A stretch of DNA of 23,514 nt, taken from positions 1 to 23,514 of the forward strand of contig JBMNNN010000014.1 in the NCBI GenBank assembly GCA_050942555.1, in the 5' to 3' direction. The DNA comes from JAAYXU01 sp050942555 (lineage in GTDB: Bacteria; Bacillota; Clostridia; Christensenellales; UMGS416). The notes under the pieces were generated by a model, which saw only the letters and a list, made by a program, of their open reading frames with translations, was not told the origin of the DNA and did not search any database. The translations under genes were made by a program, and so were the position numbers. Of this stretch, positions 14,904 to 22,753 are shown piece after piece. Positions within the stretch are counted from its first letter, which is position 1; the number at the start of each line of letters is the position of its first letter.

Positions 14904-15850
14904 CGCCCCTGCCCCAGATAGATCTTCGCGGCGGCCTGCGCATACTCCCGCTCGAAAGTGTCCCCGCTGTAGCCCGGATCATCGGCGGGGATGTCGGAAA
15001 GCCTCACTTCCGCGCCGCCCTGCTCGCGGGACAGCCGCGCTGCTAGCGCGATGCGCACCGATTCGGTGAGCGCTTCTACCGGCGCCAGCGTATTTTTCCC
15101 GGTTTCCATATAGTCGCAGATGCGATTCAGCAGCGCGCCGTAAATCCTGCCCGTGTCGATGCGAAACTGGTATGTGGTCTTTGTGGTCATGATCACCATC
15201 TCGAAGGGCTGCCAAGTCCCCTGAAACGTATTGTATATGGCGGTGACACCGCTCGCGTACCGTATGAAAAACGTCTGGCATGTCTTCCCGTCAAGCGCGG
15301 CGCTTCCGATATACCGGACCGAGTCGGCGCCGGTCCCCACGACGCCTCCGATCCCCTCGATGATATGGATCGCGTAGTTGAATTCGTCCACTCCAGCGGT
15401 GCCGAATATGTTGAGGATCCTTCCCCGTTCCTGTTCGGACCGGCTCGCGAATGACGCGATCTCCTCACAATACCGCACCGACGAGCTGCCGAGAATCACC
15501 GCGCCGCCTGCCGCCAGCTCCTCCAGCCTCCTGCAGTCGGCCTCCGAGCCCACGATGGGCTTGTCGATGAATACGGGCTTGCCCCGCTCGATGAACGGCA
15601 TCGCGTAATCAAGGTGCTTATCCCAGTTGCATCCCTGCACGAACCCAATATCGACGCAGTCGGCCAGTTCCTCGACCGAATCGCACCGTTTTTCAAGGCC
15701 GTAACCGCGCATGAACGCCTCTACCTCGTCGTCGCCGCGAAAGCCGTCGTTATAAACCGCGACATAACGGGCGCGGCCATCCTTCTTCAGGTACTCCGCG
15801 AACGCTTTGGGGTGCGACACGTCGATATTGGCAACGCCGATCCTGATCAT
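14900..15850 (-). CDS. Gfo/Idh/MocA-family protein with atypical nucleotide site
   Basis: 316-residue member of the Gfo/Idh/MocA NAD(P)-dependent oxidoreductases, which act mostly on sugars and cyclitols. The family's E-K-P motif appears as VFIDKPIVGS (DKP at about 96-98), and the C-terminal substrate domain is complete. However, the N-terminal strand reads IGVANIDVSHPKAFAEYL and lacks the usual G-x-G-x-x-G dinucleotide loop, so cofactor binding may be altered or lost. GGAAGGAG precedes the ATG. It follows the other Gfo/Idh gene by 18 bp and overlaps the enolase-superfamily gene by four bases, suggesting the two Gfo/Idh proteins act on the same pathway and possibly as partners. Confidence 0.85.
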   Translation of the reverse strand: MIRIGVANIDVSHPKAFAEYLKKDGRARYVAVYNDGFRGDDEVEAFMRGYGLEKRCDSVEELADCVDIGFVQGCNWDKHLDYAMPFIERGKPVFIDKPIVGSEADCRRLEELAAGGAVILGSSSVRYCEEIASFASRSEQERGRILNIFGTAGVDEFNYAIHIIEGIGGVVGTGADSVRYIGSAALDGKTCQTFFIRYASGVTAIYNTFQGTWQPFEMVIMTTKTTYQFRIDTGRIYGALLNRICDYMETGKNTLAPVEALTESVRIALAARLSREQGGAEVRLSDIPADDPGYSGDTFEREYAQAAAKIYLGQGR

Positions 15851-15868
15851 GGTTTCTCCTTCCTTCCG

Positions 15869-16876
15869 CTACGCAAACAAATAATCGCGCGGCGATACCG
15901 GTACCGGTGCACCGCGCAGTATCGACTCGTTGACCTTATAGCTGATGACGGCCGCCCTCGCCGCGTTCACCAGCCCGTTGGGACTCTCGCGGTCGTACAG
16001 GATCGCGTCGGCGAACCGGTCGAGCTGGGCAGCGTGTCCCTTGTCCGCACGGTCGTATGTGATGCTGGTCCTGCCGCGCCCCTCAAAGCCGTAGTATTCC
16101 ATCGAGATAAAGTCATTGATATAGATCGCCCTGCCGTCGCAATAGATTTCGGTCGCTTCCTTGGGAAACTGCGCGCAGCCCGCGCTGCTGATGAGCGTGG
16201 TCGCCACCGAGCCGTCGGCAAACGTGAGCGTAACGATCGCGCTGTCGGCAATCCTGACTTTTTCAGGGTCAAGGAATGTGCCGCCCGTCGCATATACGCT
16301 GACAGGCGGCTGGCTGACGATCTCGCACAGCAGGTCAAATATGTGGCAGCCCTCCCCTACGAAGCGGCCGCCGCCCACGGCGGGATCGTGGGTCCAGTGT
16401 TCGGCGGGAAAGGGCGCCTGGATGCGGTGATAGATCATCTTTTTATGGGGATTGCCCTTTAGCAGGTTTCGGGCCTTTACCACCATCGGAGCCATGCTGC
16501 GGTTGTACCCGACCGTATATTTCACATTGTTATCCCGGACAGCCCGCGTCACCGCCCGGCATTCCTCGCGGGAAAGCCCCATCGGCTTTTCGCACAGCAC
16601 ATGCTTGCCCACCCTTGCCGCCCGGATGGTGAGTTCCGCATGGGTGTCGTGCCGCGTTCCGATGAGCACCGCATCGATCCGTTCATCGGACAGCAGGCGA
16701 TCAAGATCGGTCGTCCAGTATTCCGCGCCGGTCTCTGCAGCCGCTTGCTGCGCCGCGTTCCTGTCGATGTCCATCGTGGCTGCTATCGCGTACTTCGGGC
16801 TCACTTTCAGGATCGGGATGTGCATCGCGCGGATGAAGCCGCCGCAGCCGATCAGTCCGACTCTCACCGTATCCAT
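15869..16876 (-). CDS. Gfo/Idh/MocA-family oxidoreductase
   Basis: 335-residue NAD(P)-dependent sugar or cyclitol dehydrogenase. The Rossmann loop GLIGCGGFIRAMH (7-19) and the catalytic motif HVLCEKPMG (EKP at 96-98) are canonical. VGGGRFVGEGCHIFDL (about 167-182) carries the conserved histidine and aspartate region typical of relatives that oxidise hexose, UDP-sugar or inositol substrates. Family knowledge: such enzymes often oxidise C3 of a glycoside or cyclitol to a keto intermediate. GGAGGAGG lies upstream of the ATG. It is 45 bp downstream of the TIM-barrel isomerase gene and 18 bp upstream of the second Gfo/Idh gene. Confidence 0.92.
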   Translation of the reverse strand: MDTVRVGLIGCGGFIRAMHIPILKVSPKYAIAATMDIDRNAAQQAAAETGAEYWTTDLDRLLSDERIDAVLIGTRHDTHAELTIRAARVGKHVLCEKPMGLSREECRAVTRAVRDNNVKYTVGYNRSMAPMVVKARNLLKGNPHKKMIYHRIQAPFPAEHWTHDPAVGGGRFVGEGCHIFDLLCEIVSQPPVSVYATGGTFLDPEKVRIADSAIVTLTFADGSVATTLISSAGCAQFPKEATEIYCDGRAIYINDFISMEYYGFEGRGRTSITYDRADKGHAAQLDRFADAILYDRESPNGLVNAARAAVISYKVNESILRGAPVPVSPRDYLFA

Positions 16877-16921
16877 TCCCAGTTCCTCCTCCCCGTTTTT
16901 GCGGCAATTGCAGCGTCGCTT

Positions 16922-17791
16922 TTACCCCTTAATCTCCTCCAGAAGGCGGTTCCATTTGATCAGGCTCTCCTCGGTCGCCTCGTAGCCCAGATAGGAAAAC
17001 GCCGATCCCCTGGGAAGAGCCAGCAGTTCCTCATCCAGCGTATGTTTGGGGCGGTAATGCGTCTCGAGCGCTACATATCCGCCATAGCGATCGGCCGCGA
17101 GGGCCCTGAACTGCCCAAAGTAATCCACCTGTCCGTCGCCCACCGGCGTTCCGACGGCTTTGCCGTCCGAATCCTTCGCCGCGTCCTTTAAATGCATATG
17201 GACCATATAGGGCCTGATGATTTGATACCCGTCTGGATACGGGACCTCCCCGTCGGGATCGTAGATATCGTTTCCCGGGTCCCACAGCGCCCTGACGTGC
17301 GCGGAATCGATGGCCTCGATGACCCGTACGAGCTTCGCGGCGTTGGTCGCATAGACGCTCGGATCGAATTCCAATGCGAGCGTTATCGCTTCCTGCTCCA
17401 GTATCCCGACCGGCTCCTCGAAGCGCGAAACGATTTTGCCGAGGTTCTCGTCAAAGCCGCCTTTCCTCCAGAATGTGAAGCCTCTCACGAGCGCCGTGTC
17501 AAGCTCGTGGGCCAGGTCGATGCACCGCCTGAGTATCCGGATATTCTCGCTGATTTCATCGGGGCTGTCGATGTCGCACTTAAAGAAGGGAGAGCTGATC
17601 GCGCTCACCGCCAGTCCCGTGTCAGCCAGCACCGCTTTGATTTCCCGGATGTCGTTGCTGTCCAATTCATGAGGGCCCTTTTCCCAGACCGACCGGATCT
17701 CGACGCCATCCAGCCCGTATTTGACGGCCAGATCGGCGGCTGTGCGAAAGTCCTGCGATATTTCGTCGGTAATGACCGCCTTTTTAAACAT
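16922..17791 (-). CDS. Sugar phosphate isomerase/epimerase-like TIM-barrel protein
   Basis: 289-residue xylose-isomerase-like TIM barrel (AP endonuclease 2 superfamily), the fold of IolE, hexulose 3-epimerases and keto-glycoside-cleaving enzymes. A complete metal site is suggested by TLALEFDPS (Glu141), RALWDPGND (Asp171), MVHMHLKD (His198 or His200) and YVALETHYR (Glu243). The reaction could be isomerisation, epimerisation, dehydration or elimination at a keto sugar. The frame opens far upstream at 18022, but GGGAG is correctly spaced for the ATG at 17791; the ATG at 17797 is too close to it. First gene of the five-gene operon, followed after 45 bp by a Gfo/Idh dehydrogenase, a common pairing in sugar and cyclitol catabolism. 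Confidence 0.88.
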   Translation of the reverse strand: MFKKAVITDEISQDFRTAADLAVKYGLDGVEIRSVWEKGPHELDSNDIREIKAVLADTGLAVSAISSPFFKCDIDSPDEISENIRILRRCIDLAHELDTALVRGFTFWRKGGFDENLGKIVSRFEEPVGILEQEAITLALEFDPSVYATNAAKLVRVIEAIDSAHVRALWDPGNDIYDPDGEVPYPDGYQIIRPYMVHMHLKDAAKDSDGKAVGTPVGDGQVDYFGQFRALAADRYGGYVALETHYRPKHTLDEELLALPRGSAFSYLGYEATEESLIKWNRLLEEIKG

Positions 17792-17968
17792 GCCCATGCT
17801 CCCTTCCCATCCATATTGTTGCGATAGCCCATGGTTTGCAGAATTATGTTTTTCAGCCGGTATTGTTTTCGATGGCGATCCGCCAATATCCTCCTGAAGC
17901 GAGAAAACCGTCCGGCGCCGCGGGCGGCCAGCGCATAAGCAGGCAACAAGAAGATCGTGATTATTGAA

Positions 17969-17982
17969 CCTGTCAGGACAGG
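17969..17982. promoter_or_regulatory. Palindromic operator candidate before the metabolic operon
   Basis: CCTGTC-AG-GACAGG is a perfect 6+6 inverted repeat with a 2-bp centre. On the minus strand it sits in the 17-bp interval between a poor -35 (17983-17988) and AATAAT (17960-17965), where a bound regulator would control initiation. It is about 180 bp before the first gene. No matching regulator gene lies in the window. Confidence 0.35.
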
Positions 17983-18104
17983 CATCGTTCTTATGAATAG
18001 CGCTTCCTATTGGAACAGCCACGATCGCCGATCGGGTTATGGCGCTGCATGCGCGATGAAAATGTGGTTCCTGATTGGATCAAGTGATTCGATGCATGGA
18101 TGGA

Positions 18105-18130
18105 GGGTCGGGCCGCGCCGCCCGATACCC
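18105..18130 (-). terminator. GC-rich hairpin downstream of thiI
   Basis: TCGGGC (18108-18113) pairs with GCCCGA (18120-18125) around a 6-base loop, extended by GGG/CCC (18105-18107 with 18128-18130) across a two-base bulge. It begins about 20 bases after the thiI stop. There is no T run on the minus strand, so it is terminator-like only. Confidence 0.4.
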
Positions 18131-18149
18131 GCGATGCTCCGGCTGCCCG

Positions 18150-19322
18150 CTACCTGTCCGCCCCCGCCATCTCGACGACGGTACCGTCTATCGCGGCCCG
18201 GATCAGCTCCTCCAGGTCGACCGCGGCTTCGGCGGCCCGGACAGCCTCCAGCCGGGGCCGCGTGGCCGGGTGGCGGGGCGTGAATACGGTACAGCAGTCC
18301 TCATAGGGGCGCACCGATATGTCGTATGTACCCAGCATCCGCGCGCGCTCGACGATCTCATTCTTGTCAAACCCAATGAGCGGCCGCAGTACCGGCAGCG
18401 CAATCCCGTCTTCGGTAGCCCGCAGGGCTTCGAGCGTCTGGCTGGCCACCTGCCCCAGGCTCTCTCCGGTAATGAGCGCGCCGCATCCCTCCCTCGCCGC
18501 GAGCTCCCCGGCAATTCGCATCATCGCGCGGCGCATGAGCAGCGTCAGAAGCTCCTCGGGCGCTTCCTCGTAGAGCTTTTCCTGTATCGCGGTGAAGGGC
18601 ACGACGTGAACGGGTATGGGCCCGCTCCACCGCGCGAGACTGGCTGCCAGGTCCAGCACCTTCCTGCGGGCCAGCTCGCCTGTGTAGGGGAAGCTGTAAA
18701 AATGCACCGCGATCAGCCGCAGGCCCCGCTTCATCATCATCCAGCCTGCCACAGGGCTGTCGATACCGCCCGACAGCAGCAGCGCCGCGCTTCCGGCGGT
18801 CCCTACCGGCATACCGCCCCAGCCGGGTATTTCCCGCGTGTAGATGTAGGCCGCATCGTCGCGCACCTCGACCGTCAGCAGTATGTCGGGACGGGTCAGA
18901 TCGACGCGCATCTCCGGAAAACGTTCCAGCACGCGCGCGCCAAGATCCCGGGCCATGTCCATCGAGCGGATCGGGTACCGCTTGTCGGCGCGCCGGACCT
19001 GCACCTTGAACGAAGCCCCGTCAGGCTGCAGGGCCGAGAGCGCACCTAGCGCCGTCCGCGCGATCGTCTCCATATCCCTGTCGCACGATACGGCCGGGCA
19101 GACCGAGTGAACGCCCAACACATGTCGTACCGCCTCGATAAGCCTGTCCTCATCCGCGGGGTCGTATCCTGTCAGATAGCAGCGGCTGCCGCGGTGCGTA
19201 ACGCGGCAGGCGTCGCTTCCGGCAGCCCTGCGCAGCGCCGCCACCAGACGGCGCTCAAAGAAAGGCCTGTTTAGGCCCTTCAAATGAATCTCCGCATATT
19301 TTACGAGCAGCAGTCTTTCCAT
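18150..19322 (-). CDS. thiI: tRNA 4-thiouridine synthase ThiI
   Basis: ThiI adenylates uridine 8 of tRNA and transfers persulfide sulfur to make 4-thiouridine; in some bacteria it also serves thiamine synthesis. The 390 residues comprise an N-terminal ferredoxin-like and THUMP region (about 1-165, with KYAEIHLKGLNRPFFERRL at 8-26) and a PP-loop ATP pyrophosphatase domain (ALLLSGGIDSPVAGWMM, SGGIDSP at 184-190; ITGESLGQVASQTLE; EDCCTVFTPRHPATRP). The C-terminal rhodanese domain of the E. coli enzyme is absent, as in Firmicutes. The ATG directly abuts the stop of the cysteine desulfurase gene (TAAATG), matching the known desulfurase-ThiI partnership. Confidence 0.96.
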   Translation of the reverse strand: MERLLLVKYAEIHLKGLNRPFFERRLVAALRRAAGSDACRVTHRGSRCYLTGYDPADEDRLIEAVRHVLGVHSVCPAVSCDRDMETIARTALGALSALQPDGASFKVQVRRADKRYPIRSMDMARDLGARVLERFPEMRVDLTRPDILLTVEVRDDAAYIYTREIPGWGGMPVGTAGSAALLLSGGIDSPVAGWMMMKRGLRLIAVHFYSFPYTGELARRKVLDLAASLARWSGPIPVHVVPFTAIQEKLYEEAPEELLTLLMRRAMMRIAGELAAREGCGALITGESLGQVASQTLEALRATEDGIALPVLRPLIGFDKNEIVERARMLGTYDISVRPYEDCCTVFTPRHPATRPRLEAVRAAEAAVDLEELIRAAIDGTVVEMAGADR

Positions 19323-20480
19323 TTACTTTTTTCTCCCGAACCGGCGCAGCCGGGGCACATGCCGCTCCAGCGCCCGGAGCGTCTCGTCGATATCCGACGG
19401 CGTAGTCAGGGGCGACAGGCTGAAGCGAATCGCGCTCTCCATCCGCTCGGGCGGCAGCCCCATCGCGGCCAGCACGGGACTTGCCGTATGGCGGGTCGCC
19501 GCACACGCCGACCCGGTGCTCACATAGATGCCGTCGGCTTCCAGCGCGTGCAGCAGCACCTCTCCCCGCAGCCCCGGAAACGACACATTGAGTATATGGG
19601 GCGCGCCTTCCCCGGGCTCGGGCCCATTGAAGCACGCGTCGCTGATCCGCTCGGCGATGCCCTGCGCCAGCGCGATCTTCAGCTCCATCATGCGGCCTGC
19701 AAACTCCTGCTGCCGCTGCGCGTATATCTCGGCCGCCTTTGCAAATCCGAGTATCCCGGGCGTATTTTCGGTGCCCGAACGCAGCCCCTGCTCCTGCCCG
19801 CCGCCCAATACGGCCGGATGCAGCCGCAGTCCGGGCCGCGCCAGCAGCGCGCCCACGCCCTTGGGCCCGTGTACCTTATGCGCGCTGACGCTGTAAAGGT
19901 CGATGTCGGCCTGCCGCAGCGCCGCCCTGCCCAGCGCCTGCACGCCGTCCACATGAAAGAGCGCGCCGGGCGCCCGCTCCCGGATGACCCGCCCCAGTTC
20001 CCCGATCGGCAGTATCGCGCCGGTCTCGTTGTTGACCTGCATGATGCTCACGAGCGCCGTGTCGGGCCGGAGCGCGTCCCGCAGCGCTGCGGGATCCACC
20101 TGGCCGCGGCCGTCGATATTTAGGCAGGTCACCTCGTACCCGCGCTCGGAGAGCGCCTCGATGGTGCGCATCACCGACGGATGCTCTCCCGCCGATGTGA
20201 TCAGATGCCCGCAGCTGTTCCTGGACGCGGGCAGCGCGCCGGTCAATGCCAGGTTGTTGCTCTCGGTCCCGCCCGACGTGAAAAAAACGCCCCAGCCGCT
20301 GAGCCCCGCGAGCGCTGCCACGGCGGAGCGGGCCTCGTCGATGCGCTCCCGGACTGAAACCCCCGGGCGGTACAGGGAGGACGGGTTGTGGTATTCCTCC
20401 GACATGGCTTTCGCCATGCGGGCGATCACTTCGTCGAACGGGCGTGTGGTTGCGCTGTTGTCCAGGTAGATTTCATTCAT
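19323..20480 (-). CDS. Cysteine desulfurase (IscS/NifS-like), ThiI partner
   Basis: PLP-dependent enzyme that takes sulfur from L-cysteine and passes it as persulfide to acceptors. The 385 residues begin with MNEIYLDNSATTRP, typical of class V aminotransferase-fold desulfurases. Key sites: GEHPSV (His100), VNNETGAI, HVDGVQALG, the PLP lysine in SVSAHKVHGPKG (Lys202), RSGTENTPGI, and the catalytic cysteine in STGSACAATRHT (Cys326). It is placed directly before thiI without a gap, like NifZ and YrvO-type desulfurases dedicated to tRNA thiolation in Firmicutes; a general Fe-S cluster role cannot be excluded. Its ATG shares one base with the upstream stop (TGATG). Confidence 0.95.
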   Translation of the reverse strand: MNEIYLDNSATTRPFDEVIARMAKAMSEEYHNPSSLYRPGVSVRERIDEARSAVAALAGLSGWGVFFTSGGTESNNLALTGALPASRNSCGHLITSAGEHPSVMRTIEALSERGYEVTCLNIDGRGQVDPAALRDALRPDTALVSIMQVNNETGAILPIGELGRVIRERAPGALFHVDGVQALGRAALRQADIDLYSVSAHKVHGPKGVGALLARPGLRLHPAVLGGGQEQGLRSGTENTPGILGFAKAAEIYAQRQQEFAGRMMELKIALAQGIAERISDACFNGPEPGEGAPHILNVSFPGLRGEVLLHALEADGIYVSTGSACAATRHTASPVLAAMGLPPERMESAIRFSLSPLTTPSDIDETLRALERHVPRLRRFGRKK

Positions 20481-21031
20481 CAGCTTCCGGCTTCGGTCAA
20501 CTTGACCTTGCTGGGATTATACTGTTTCATAAGCTCTGCCATTTCCCGGCTGGGTTCGATGACCACGAGGTTTTTTTGATCGTCGGTACGGTAATAGAGG
20601 AAATATTTCGGGGCGTTCCGGTTCAGGAACGCGTTGATGCGACGGACGTTGGGCATCGTGTCATACCGGTTAAAGTCCTGCGAAGGAACCGGCGCCATGA
20701 TGTCCACGTTCCGGATATTGAAGGATAGAAGCCGCTTGCGCTGGCTGTTGTTGATGACCATGTCGATGTCCACCGTTCCGTTCGTGAACGAATACTCATA
20801 CTCTATTCGCAATCTGCCCCGGAACAGGAAACATAATGCAGCCAGGCCTCCCAGCACGAGCGTCATGACGATGCTCATGATGTTGATGGTGCCGTCGGGG
20901 CTAAATATGGAATTGAGCGATATGGCCGCCGCCAGCGCCAGCACCACCATCATGATATTGACCAGGAAGTAAACCAGGGTATTGAGCCCCCGGTTTTTCT
21001 TGACGATAATTTCTTCCTTGAAGTGATCCAC
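20480..21031 (-). CDS. DUF6106-like membrane protein
   Basis: 183-residue protein with a short N-terminal segment (DHFKEEIIVKKNRGLNTL), two membrane helices (about 15-38 and 48-69) and a soluble C-terminal part (RIEYEYSFTNGTVDIDMVIN, then RKRLLSFNIRNVDIMAPV). This layout resembles the DUF6106 proteins of Clostridia, whose function is unknown; the family match is from memory. The start is taken as GTG at 21031, preceded by a weak AGGTGA. An ATG at 21109 would add 26 residues without family resemblance or a ribosome site. Its stop overlaps the desulfurase start by one base, so it is translationally coupled to the sulfur-transfer genes. Confidence 0.75.
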   Translation of the reverse strand: MDHFKEEIIVKKNRGLNTLVYFLVNIMMVVLALAAAISLNSIFSPDGTINIMSIVMTLVLGGLAALCFLFRGRLRIEYEYSFTNGTVDIDMVINNSQRKRLLSFNIRNVDIMAPVPSQDFNRYDTMPNVRRINAFLNRNAPKYFLYYRTDDQKNLVVIEPSREMAELMKQYNPSKVKLTEAGS

Positions 21032-21060
21032 TTGCGGTTCACCTGCTTTTTCGCTATGAT
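21032..21060 (+). promoter_or_regulatory. Possible promoter of the zinc-ribbon membrane protein gene
   Basis: TTGCGG (21032-21037, 3/6), 17-bp spacer, TATGAT (21055-21060, 5/6). The leader would be about 100 bases. The repeated tatgatatgatata sequence here can also supply a TATCAT-type -10 for the divergent DUF6106-like gene, but no good -35 was found in that direction. Confidence 0.4.
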
Positions 21061-21166
21061 ATGATATAGTAACACGAAAAGCCGGGGTTGTGTAGCCCAT
21101 ATTTGCCAACTGTCGGCATTGGCCGGCTAAAAACCCCGTATTCCGGAATCAAAGGAAGGTCGCCCG

Positions 21167-22747
21167 ATGAACTGCCAGCGCTGTGGCACCGCGAATAAGT
21201 CCGAATATGCCGCCTGCTTCCGGTGCGGCGCGGCGCTTGCCGCCGCGCGTCCATTCGAATCATCCGCGCAGAAGCTCTGGTACCCGGCAGGAGCGCCCAG
21301 ACCTGCCGCAGCCCGGAAAAAGACGTTTTCCGAGAACGCTTCCGCGCCGCTCATCGCGCTGGAAGACGAGACCGCGCAGCCGCGCCCCGGCCGCATCACC
21401 AGCGCCGACAAGCTCTCCTCGATACGAGACGGAGAGGATGTTACGCTCATCATACCGCCCGAGCCCGAGCCCCTTCCGGACCCGGAGACGCTGATACGGC
21501 GCAGGCGTGCCGTTCGCCGGACCGTATCGATTTTCATACTGATCGCCATGCTCTTTGGCATAGGATACGGCGGTATACGGCTGGTGCAGTCGGTGGTCCG
21601 CGCCTACCGGAGCTGGCAGGAGGAGCGACTGGCGGCCTCTCTGCCCCCCGAGCCGCTGGTCGAGCGCGTGCTGCTGGACGGCAGCGTCTGGCACAAGATC
21701 ACATTCTACGGCGAGGACGGCGAGCGGGTCCTCATAGAGGATCCCCGCGAATCCAAGGCGATCCGCGACGGCGTCGCCGAGTTTTTCCTCAATGACGAGT
21801 ACTTCGTATCCCGCAGCAGGCTCGAAGACGGGGACGTCATCACCGTCAGCCTGAAGGCTACGCTGTTTTCAAAGACCGGCGAGGAGACCGCTATTACAGT
21901 TCCCTCCTATACGATCGATATACCCGACTCGCCGCTCAAAATCATACTGCCCGAGCAGCAGAACTACGAAACCAACGAAAACCGCGTACCGCTTAAAATC
22001 AAGGTCACGCCCGGAAGCCGGGTACTGATCGGCGACAACAACGTCAGCGATCTGGTGGACGCCGAAGGCTATCTGACCACGACCGCCGAGGTGCAGCCCG
22101 TGGGCGTCAACACGATCCGGATTACCGTGGAGACCGAGGGGCACCGCCCGGCCGTATATGACCTGAAGGTCAACCGGCCCGAGCTGGCGGTCCGGTTTGA
22201 GCTGGACAGCAACCCGCCCGCCAGCACAAAGGACAGCTCGATCGTATTCTCGGGCGTTACCGAGCCCGGAGCGACCATCACCACCGAAGCCAAGATAAGC
22301 GGCGGTTCCACCGACGTGAACGCGGAGGGACGCTTCGAGTTTACGGTCAGGTTTACCCGGTACGGCGAAAACCTGATCGACCTTTCGATAAAAAGCGCCG
22401 ACGGGCGCACGTCCCGGATCACATACCGCATCAATCGGACCCCTGAAATATCCTCCTATACGAAGTCCGCATGGGTCATGGACTATCCCTATCTGTCCAC
22501 ATCGACCAACGCGCTCATCGGAAAGATATTTGAGTGCAAGGGCACCGTCGTAAAGAAAATTGACGACGAAACGTCGAACTACTATCTTTTCGACGTGGGT
22601 ACCGCAGGGGTGACGCAGTACATCGTGCTCGAATACAATGCCGACGGCGGGCTGACCGAGGGCAGTTATTATACGATATTCGCCGACGTGACGGGCACCT
22701 ACAGGGAATACCCGCTTCTGGCCGGCCGTTTCATCAAGCTGGAGTAG
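21167..22747 (+). CDS. Zinc-ribbon membrane protein with a large extracytoplasmic region, unknown function
   Basis: 526 residues. An N-terminal zinc ribbon (Cys3, Cys6, Cys17, Cys20: CQRCG and CFRCG) is followed by a disordered Pro/Ala-rich part, an Arg-rich stop (RRRRAVRR), one membrane helix (about 119-139) and roughly 385 residues outside. The outer part appears to contain beta-rich modules: one with YGEDGERVLIEDPRE and DVITVSLKATLF, then two bacterial Ig-like segments (ITVETEGHRPAVYDLKVN; SGVTEPGATITTEAKI, with EGRFEFTVRFTRYGENLIDL), and a C-terminal OB-like domain (GKIFECKGTVVKKIDD, ending in AGRFIKLE). This suggests a cytoplasmic sensor or anchor tied to the envelope, but no named family was recognised. 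AAAGGAAGG precedes the ATG. Convergent with sigK, 6 bp apart. Confidence 0.85.
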   Translation: MNCQRCGTANKSEYAACFRCGAALAAARPFESSAQKLWYPAGAPRPAAARKKTFSENASAPLIALEDETAQPRPGRITSADKLSSIRDGEDVTLIIPPEPEPLPDPETLIRRRRAVRRTVSIFILIAMLFGIGYGGIRLVQSVVRAYRSWQEERLAASLPPEPLVERVLLDGSVWHKITFYGEDGERVLIEDPRESKAIRDGVAEFFLNDEYFVSRSRLEDGDVITVSLKATLFSKTGEETAITVPSYTIDIPDSPLKIILPEQQNYETNENRVPLKIKVTPGSRVLIGDNNVSDLVDAEGYLTTTAEVQPVGVNTIRITVETEGHRPAVYDLKVNRPELAVRFELDSNPPASTKDSSIVFSGVTEPGATITTEAKISGGSTDVNAEGRFEFTVRFTRYGENLIDLSIKSADGRTSRITYRINRTPEISSYTKSAWVMDYPYLSTSTNALIGKIFECKGTVVKKIDDETSNYYLFDVGTAGVTQYIVLEYNADGGLTEGSYYTIFADVTGTYREYPLLAGRFIKLE

Positions 22748-22753
22748 CCCTCG

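Larger units (their letters stand above)
17792..18149. other. Intergenic region upstream of the metabolic operon
   Basis: 358 bp without a supported gene, between the TIM-barrel start and the end of thiI. Long minus-strand frames cross it (one begins MPVLTGSIITIFLLPAYALAA at 17985, resembling a signal peptide), but none has a good ribosome site or recognisable relatives. It holds a 14-bp palindrome at 17969-17982, a weak -10-like AATAAT (17960-17965), a second small inverted repeat TTCC-AATA-GGAA near 18009-18020 and the hairpin behind thiI. No strong consensus promoter for the operon was found. Confidence 0.5.

Noticed and set aside
17797..18022. N-terminal extension of the TIM-barrel protein
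   Set aside because: The added 77 residues have no family resemblance, and a well-spaced ribosome site serves the ATG at 17791.
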